A stretch of DNA of 6,992 nt from Lachnospiraceae bacterium (lineage in GTDB: Bacteria > Bacillota > Clostridia > Lachnospirales > Lachnospiraceae): NCBI GenBank assembly GCA_009774535.1, contig VSNY01000198.1, forward strand, positions 1-6,992. Reading direction: 5' to 3'. Every line of letters begins with the position of its first letter. The stretch's first letter is position 1. The notes beneath the pieces were generated by a model. The model searched no databases. It was given only the letters and a program-made list of their open reading frames with translations, and was not told where the DNA came from. Shown piece after piece: positions 5,261-6,992 of the stretch. The position numbers were made by a program, and so were the translations under genes.

Positions 5261-5282
5261 AGAACAAAAAGTGCTGTACTAT
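5254..5282 (+). promoter_or_regulatory. Rightward early promoter (Cro-like operon)
   Basis: A perfect TTGACA (5254-5259) is followed after 17 bases by TACTAT (5277-5282). The operator O2 fills the spacer and O3 lies just after the expected start of transcription near 5289, so bound repressor would occlude polymerase. This is the strongest promoter in the window by consensus. Confidence 0.8.
5261..5275. promoter_or_regulatory. Operator O2, AGAAC-N5-GTGCT, in the promoter spacer
   Basis: The arms are AGAAC (5261-5265) and GTGCT (5271-5275), with one mismatch to the GTTCT consensus of the other three sites. It lies exactly between the -35 and -10 boxes of the rightward promoter, and just upstream of the repressor promoter. 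The mismatch suggests a weaker site. Confidence 0.65.
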
Positions 5283-5288
5283 TATTTC

Positions 5289-5303
5289 AGAACATAAAGT
5301 TCT
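5289..5303. promoter_or_regulatory. Operator O3, AGAAC-N5-GTTCT, before the Cro-like gene
   Basis: This is a perfect inverted repeat, AGAAC (5289-5293) and GTTCT (5299-5303), placed at the transcription start of the rightward promoter and 16 bases before the Cro-like start codon. Its centre is 28 bases from that of O2 and 78 from that of O1. Confidence 0.75.
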
Positions 5304-5319
5304 AAAAAGGAGGACATAT

Positions 5320-5484
5320 ATGGCACTTAATAATATGAAAGAATACAGAATTGAAAAAAAGCTATCAATGAAAGATCTTTCATTTTCAACCGGGATTTCT
5401 GAAAGGTATCTATATTTTATAGAAAATGGTGAACGAAATCCGTCTATTGCAACAGCTAGAAAAATTTCAAATGTACTTGATTAA
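5320..5484 (+). CDS. Cro-like XRE helix-turn-helix protein, 54 aa
   Basis: The ATG at 5320 follows AAGGAGG (5307-5313) with six bases of spacing. The product begins MALNNMKEYRIEKKLSMKDL and continues SFSTGISERYLYFIENGERN PSIATARKISNVLD. This is an XRE HTH: helix 2 MKDLSFSTG, recognition helix ISERYLYFIENG, then the conserved NPSIATARKIS. It is the first gene of the rightward operon and divergent from the repressor, so a Cro or early activator role is likely. Most relatives continue after LD with a segment like V-x-I-x-D-I-F; here TAA stops the frame. In the same frame after the stop comes KYKRYFFADCKN and then TAA at 5521, and the +1 frame gives KSINDIF, so the tail may have been lost by a recent nonsense or frameshift change. 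It may still fold. Confidence 0.8.
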   Translation: MALNNMKEYRIEKKLSMKDLSFSTGISERYLYFIENGERNPSIATARKISNVLD

Positions 5485-5515
5485 AAGTATAAACGATATT
5501 TTTTTGCTGATTGCA

Positions 5516-5530
5516 AGAACTAAAAGTTCT
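5516..5530. promoter_or_regulatory. Operator O4, AGAAC-N5-GTTCT, before the 157-aa gene
   Basis: This is a fourth perfect copy, AGAAC (5516-5520) and GTTCT (5526-5530); the arms extend one base further each side (AAGAAC/GTTCTT). It lies 36 bases before the start codon of the 157-aa gene. A possible promoter overlaps it (TTGCAA at 5511 and TAAAAG at 5535, 18 bp apart), which would place the operator in the spacer as at O2. That promoter is weak and unproven. Confidence 0.7.
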
Positions 5531-5565
5531 TACATAAAAGATAGCATAGGGAGTCAGAAAACAAA

Positions 5566-6039
5566 ATGGCAAATATTACATCAAAAACAAGTTCCAACAT
5601 TTTTTATCAGGCACGTTATGCAGCGTCAGCACACAATGAGCAGTTGAAGAGTCGGGAAGGGGCAGCAGATATAATGTCCATTGATAGAGGCCGGCTTTAT
5701 AGAATAGAGAGTGGGGTGGTTAATCCATATCCGGAGGAAGTCCATCTGATGGCCGATTTGTACAACACTCCAGAACTTAGAAATTATTATTGTACTGAAA
5801 TCTGTCCATTGGGATGTGATATGCCAAAAGTTGGTGCAGTTGATTTGGACCGTATAACGGTCAGGGCGTTGTCATCATTTAAAAAAATCAGCCAGACAGA
5901 AAAAATATTACTGGATATTACAGAAGACGGAATTATATCAGATGACGAAAGACCAGCCATGCAGAAAGTGCTTGAGAATCTGGGAGAATTGGAAGCCATT
6001 GCTCAGAATTTGAAGGTCTGGGTTAAGAAAAATCTATAG
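5566..6039 (+). CDS. XRE-like regulator of the early operon, 157 aa
   Basis: The ATG at 5566 gives MANITSKTSSNIFYQARYAA. A GGGAG lies 12 bases upstream, a rather long spacing, so start-site efficiency may be low. Residues 12-65 form an HTH of XRE type (SREGAADIMSIDRGRLYRIE, then SGVVNPYPEEVHLMADLYNT). Residues 70-85 hold a cysteine cluster (YYCTEICPLGCD) that could bind metal or form disulfides. The rest, 90-157, is helical and ends in ELEAIAQNLKVWVKKNL. Proteins of this shape occur in the early regions of Clostridial phages and ICEs; a precise role is not known to me. The next gene begins 12 bases after its stop, so they form one operon. An operator copy immediately upstream suggests separate control by the switch repressor. 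Confidence 0.8.
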   Translation: MANITSKTSSNIFYQARYAASAHNEQLKSREGAADIMSIDRGRLYRIESGVVNPYPEEVHLMADLYNTPELRNYYCTEICPLGCDMPKVGAVDLDRITVRALSSFKKISQTEKILLDITEDGIISDDERPAMQKVLENLGELEAIAQNLKVWVKKNL

Positions 6040-6051
6040 GGAGGAGCGCCA

Positions 6052-6498
6052 ATGTATTTAGCGGAAAACTTAAAATATCTCCGCCAAAAAAAAGGAGAAA
6101 CGCAAAAAGATATTTCTAGGCTGCTTTCAGTGGCTGGGTATGGGTATTCGGAAATGACAGTAAGCAGATATGAAAATGGTGAATGCGAGCCTGAACTGCA
6201 AAAAGTGATTATATTGGCCGAGCACTTTAATGTGACAACTGATGAGCTGCTTACAGTAGACATGAAAAATGTTAAACCGCTTTATTTGTTAAATCTGCGT
6301 TTTTTGAGAAAAAAGTACAATATGACACAGCAGGATATCTCTGATTTATTAGGTTTTCGTGATAAAAGCAGTTGTTGCTTGATCGAAAAGGGTATTACCT
6401 TGCTTACATTAGAACAATCAATAAAGTTATCAGATTATTTTGGCGTTACACTAGATCAGCTTGTGAAACAGGATTTATCAAAGGAAGTGAATGCTTAA
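6052..6498 (+). CDS. Regulator with two XRE helix-turn-helix domains, 148 aa
   Basis: GGAGG lies directly after the preceding stop, seven bases before the ATG at 6052. Residues 3-67 form the first HTH (LAENLKYLRQKKGETQKDIS, then TVSRYENGECEPELQKVIIL, AEHFNVTTDELL), with an unusual insertion of about six residues (AGYGYSE) before the recognition helix. Residues 77-140 form a second HTH (LLNLRFLRKKYNMTQQDISD LLGF... LSDYFGVTLDQLV). Two complete DNA-binding units in one chain could act as a built-in dimer on one operator. In the second unit the residues after the turn (RDKSSCCLIEKGITLL) depart from the usual SRYENG pattern, so its DNA contacts may be altered. The gene lies in an operon with its neighbours. 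Confidence 0.82.
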   Translation: MYLAENLKYLRQKKGETQKDISRLLSVAGYGYSEMTVSRYENGECEPELQKVIILAEHFNVTTDELLTVDMKNVKPLYLLNLRFLRKKYNMTQQDISDLLGFRDKSSCCLIEKGITLLTLEQSIKLSDYFGVTLDQLVKQDLSKEVNA

Positions 6499-6520
6499 CT
6501 ATAAGGAAAGGAGTAAATAA

Positions 6521-6778
6521 ATGGAATCTATCATGACAGCTCCAGGTGTAATTAAAAGTGCAACAAGGATATATGTTACACCAGAAGATGTATCAGCTCT
6601 TATGGGATGCCGTAGAAGCATGGCATATGAAATGATTAAAAAAATAAATAATGATGCAAAGAAAAGAGGGAAACACACTTTTCCATCAGGGAAAGCGAAT
6701 AAATATTTGTTTTCAGAGTATTATGAAATTCCCATTGAAGATGTGGACAAAGTGATTGCAAGAGGACAGGAGGCGTGA
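6521..6778 (+). CDS. Excisionase-like winged HTH protein, 85 aa
   Basis: The ATG at 6521 follows GGAAAGGAG with seven bases of spacing. Residues 15-85 read SATRIYVTPEDVSALMGCRR SMAYEMIKKINNDAKKRGKH, then FPSGKANKYLFSEYY. This is the excisionase/HTH_17 pattern: a strand, a helix-turn-helix (VTPEDVSALMGC-RRSMAYEMI) and a basic wing leading to a YY motif. Such small proteins in ICEBs1-type elements and phages bind near att sites to direct excision, or serve as early regulators. With the local integrase broken, an excision role could only be exerted in trans. It is co-transcribed with the next gene, whose ATG begins two bases after this stop. Confidence 0.75.
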   Translation: MESIMTAPGVIKSATRIYVTPEDVSALMGCRRSMAYEMIKKINNDAKKRGKHTFPSGKANKYLFSEYYEIPIEDVDKVIARGQEA

Positions 6779-6779
6779 A

Positions 6780-6965
6780 ATGGCATTTTACAATGTTTGC
6801 CCGAAATGCGGGGCACATCTTGACCCCAATGAAAAATGCGATTGTGAAAACGTGTCAGAAAAAGAAAAGAAGGCAAGGGAGCATCTGCTGATAGTGGAAA
6901 ATGGCACAAACCAGCTTGGACCTATGTCAATACTTTGGACACAAAAAGTTGAAAGTTTATGCTGA
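6780..6965 (+). pseudogene. Zinc-ribbon protein cut by IS after 48 codons
   Basis: The ATG at 6780 lies behind AGGAGG (6768-6773) with six bases of spacing, overlapping the end of the previous gene. The product begins MAFYNVCPKCGAHLDPNEKC and continues with DC. The CPKC (7-10) and CDC (20-22) cysteines form a zinc-ribbon knuckle pair typical of a small conserved protein in Clostridial phage and ICE early operons. The next residues, ENVSEKEKKAREHLLIVENG, are a charged helix. Host sequence ends at 6924; the following codons up to the TGA at 6963-6965 (MSILWTQKVESLC) come from the IS end. I infer the native protein was longer by perhaps 20-30 residues. The zinc knuckle itself is intact, so the fragment could still fold. 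Confidence 0.7.
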
Positions 6966-6992
6966 TTTTTTTAATTCCTCATCCTCCTTTTG
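6925..6992 (-). mobile_element. End of a second insertion sequence (partial, probably 3' end)
   Basis: The IS begins TGTCAATACTTTGGACAC at 6925 and includes the block at 6937-6953 shared (16 of 17 bases) with the left-hand IS. On the minus strand an open frame ends ...QKEDEELKKSA with TAA at 6959-6957, only about 30 bases from the tip, as expected for the C-terminus of a transposase ORF. If so, both IS elements point the same way (minus) and could be two copies of one type, with this edge the right end and position 74 the left end. The family cannot be fixed from 68 bases. Confidence 0.6.

Noticed and set aside
1..6992. CRISPR arrays, tRNA or rRNA genes, riboswitches
   Set aside because: No regularly spaced repeats, cloverleaf signatures or conserved leader structures were seen.

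Overview
The window looks like the immunity and integration end of a temperate phage or integrative element from a Firmicute, most likely a Lachnospiraceae-type Clostridium relative. The basis is low to moderate GC, strong AGGAGG ribosome sites, and the protein families present: tyrosine integrase with an arm-binding N-terminus, paired XRE regulators, a DUF4041/GIY-YIG protein, an excisionase-like HTH and a small zinc-ribbon protein. The host assignment is an inference from protein style, not a database match.

The layout is divergent around a switch at about 5207-5320. Leftward (minus strand) run a 230-aa XRE repressor, a small protein with a ribosomal L7/L12-like motif, a 507-aa DUF4041 + GIY-YIG protein, a YefM/YoeB toxin-antitoxin pair, a 103-aa conserved hypothetical, a dinD pseudogene and the 5' end of a tyrosine integrase. 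Rightward run a short Cro-like protein, a 157-aa XRE-like protein, a 148-aa protein with two HTH domains, an 85-aa excisionase-like protein and the start of a zinc-ribbon protein. The switch holds overlapping divergent promoters and three copies of the inverted repeat AGAAC-N5-GTTCT (one with a single mismatch). A fourth copy lies in front of the 157-aa gene.

Both ends are cut by insertion-sequence ends. At the left an IS tip interrupts the integrase after 64 codons. At the right another IS end with a similar inner repeat interrupts the zinc-ribbon gene after 48 codons. With its integrase broken, this copy is probably immobile.

The stretch from 235 to 2600 is a patchwork of parts. Two diverged copies of the integrase start flank dinD. 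A doubly deleted copy of the 103-aa gene lies beside the intact toxin-antitoxin module. A remnant resembling the end of the 507-aa gene lies just upstream of the intact 103-aa gene. This is best read as repeated recombination and cargo exchange beside the integrase gene. dinD has one in-frame TAA at codon 42 but is otherwise open to the window edge and closely resembles E. coli DinD, so it is easily missed by ORF callers.
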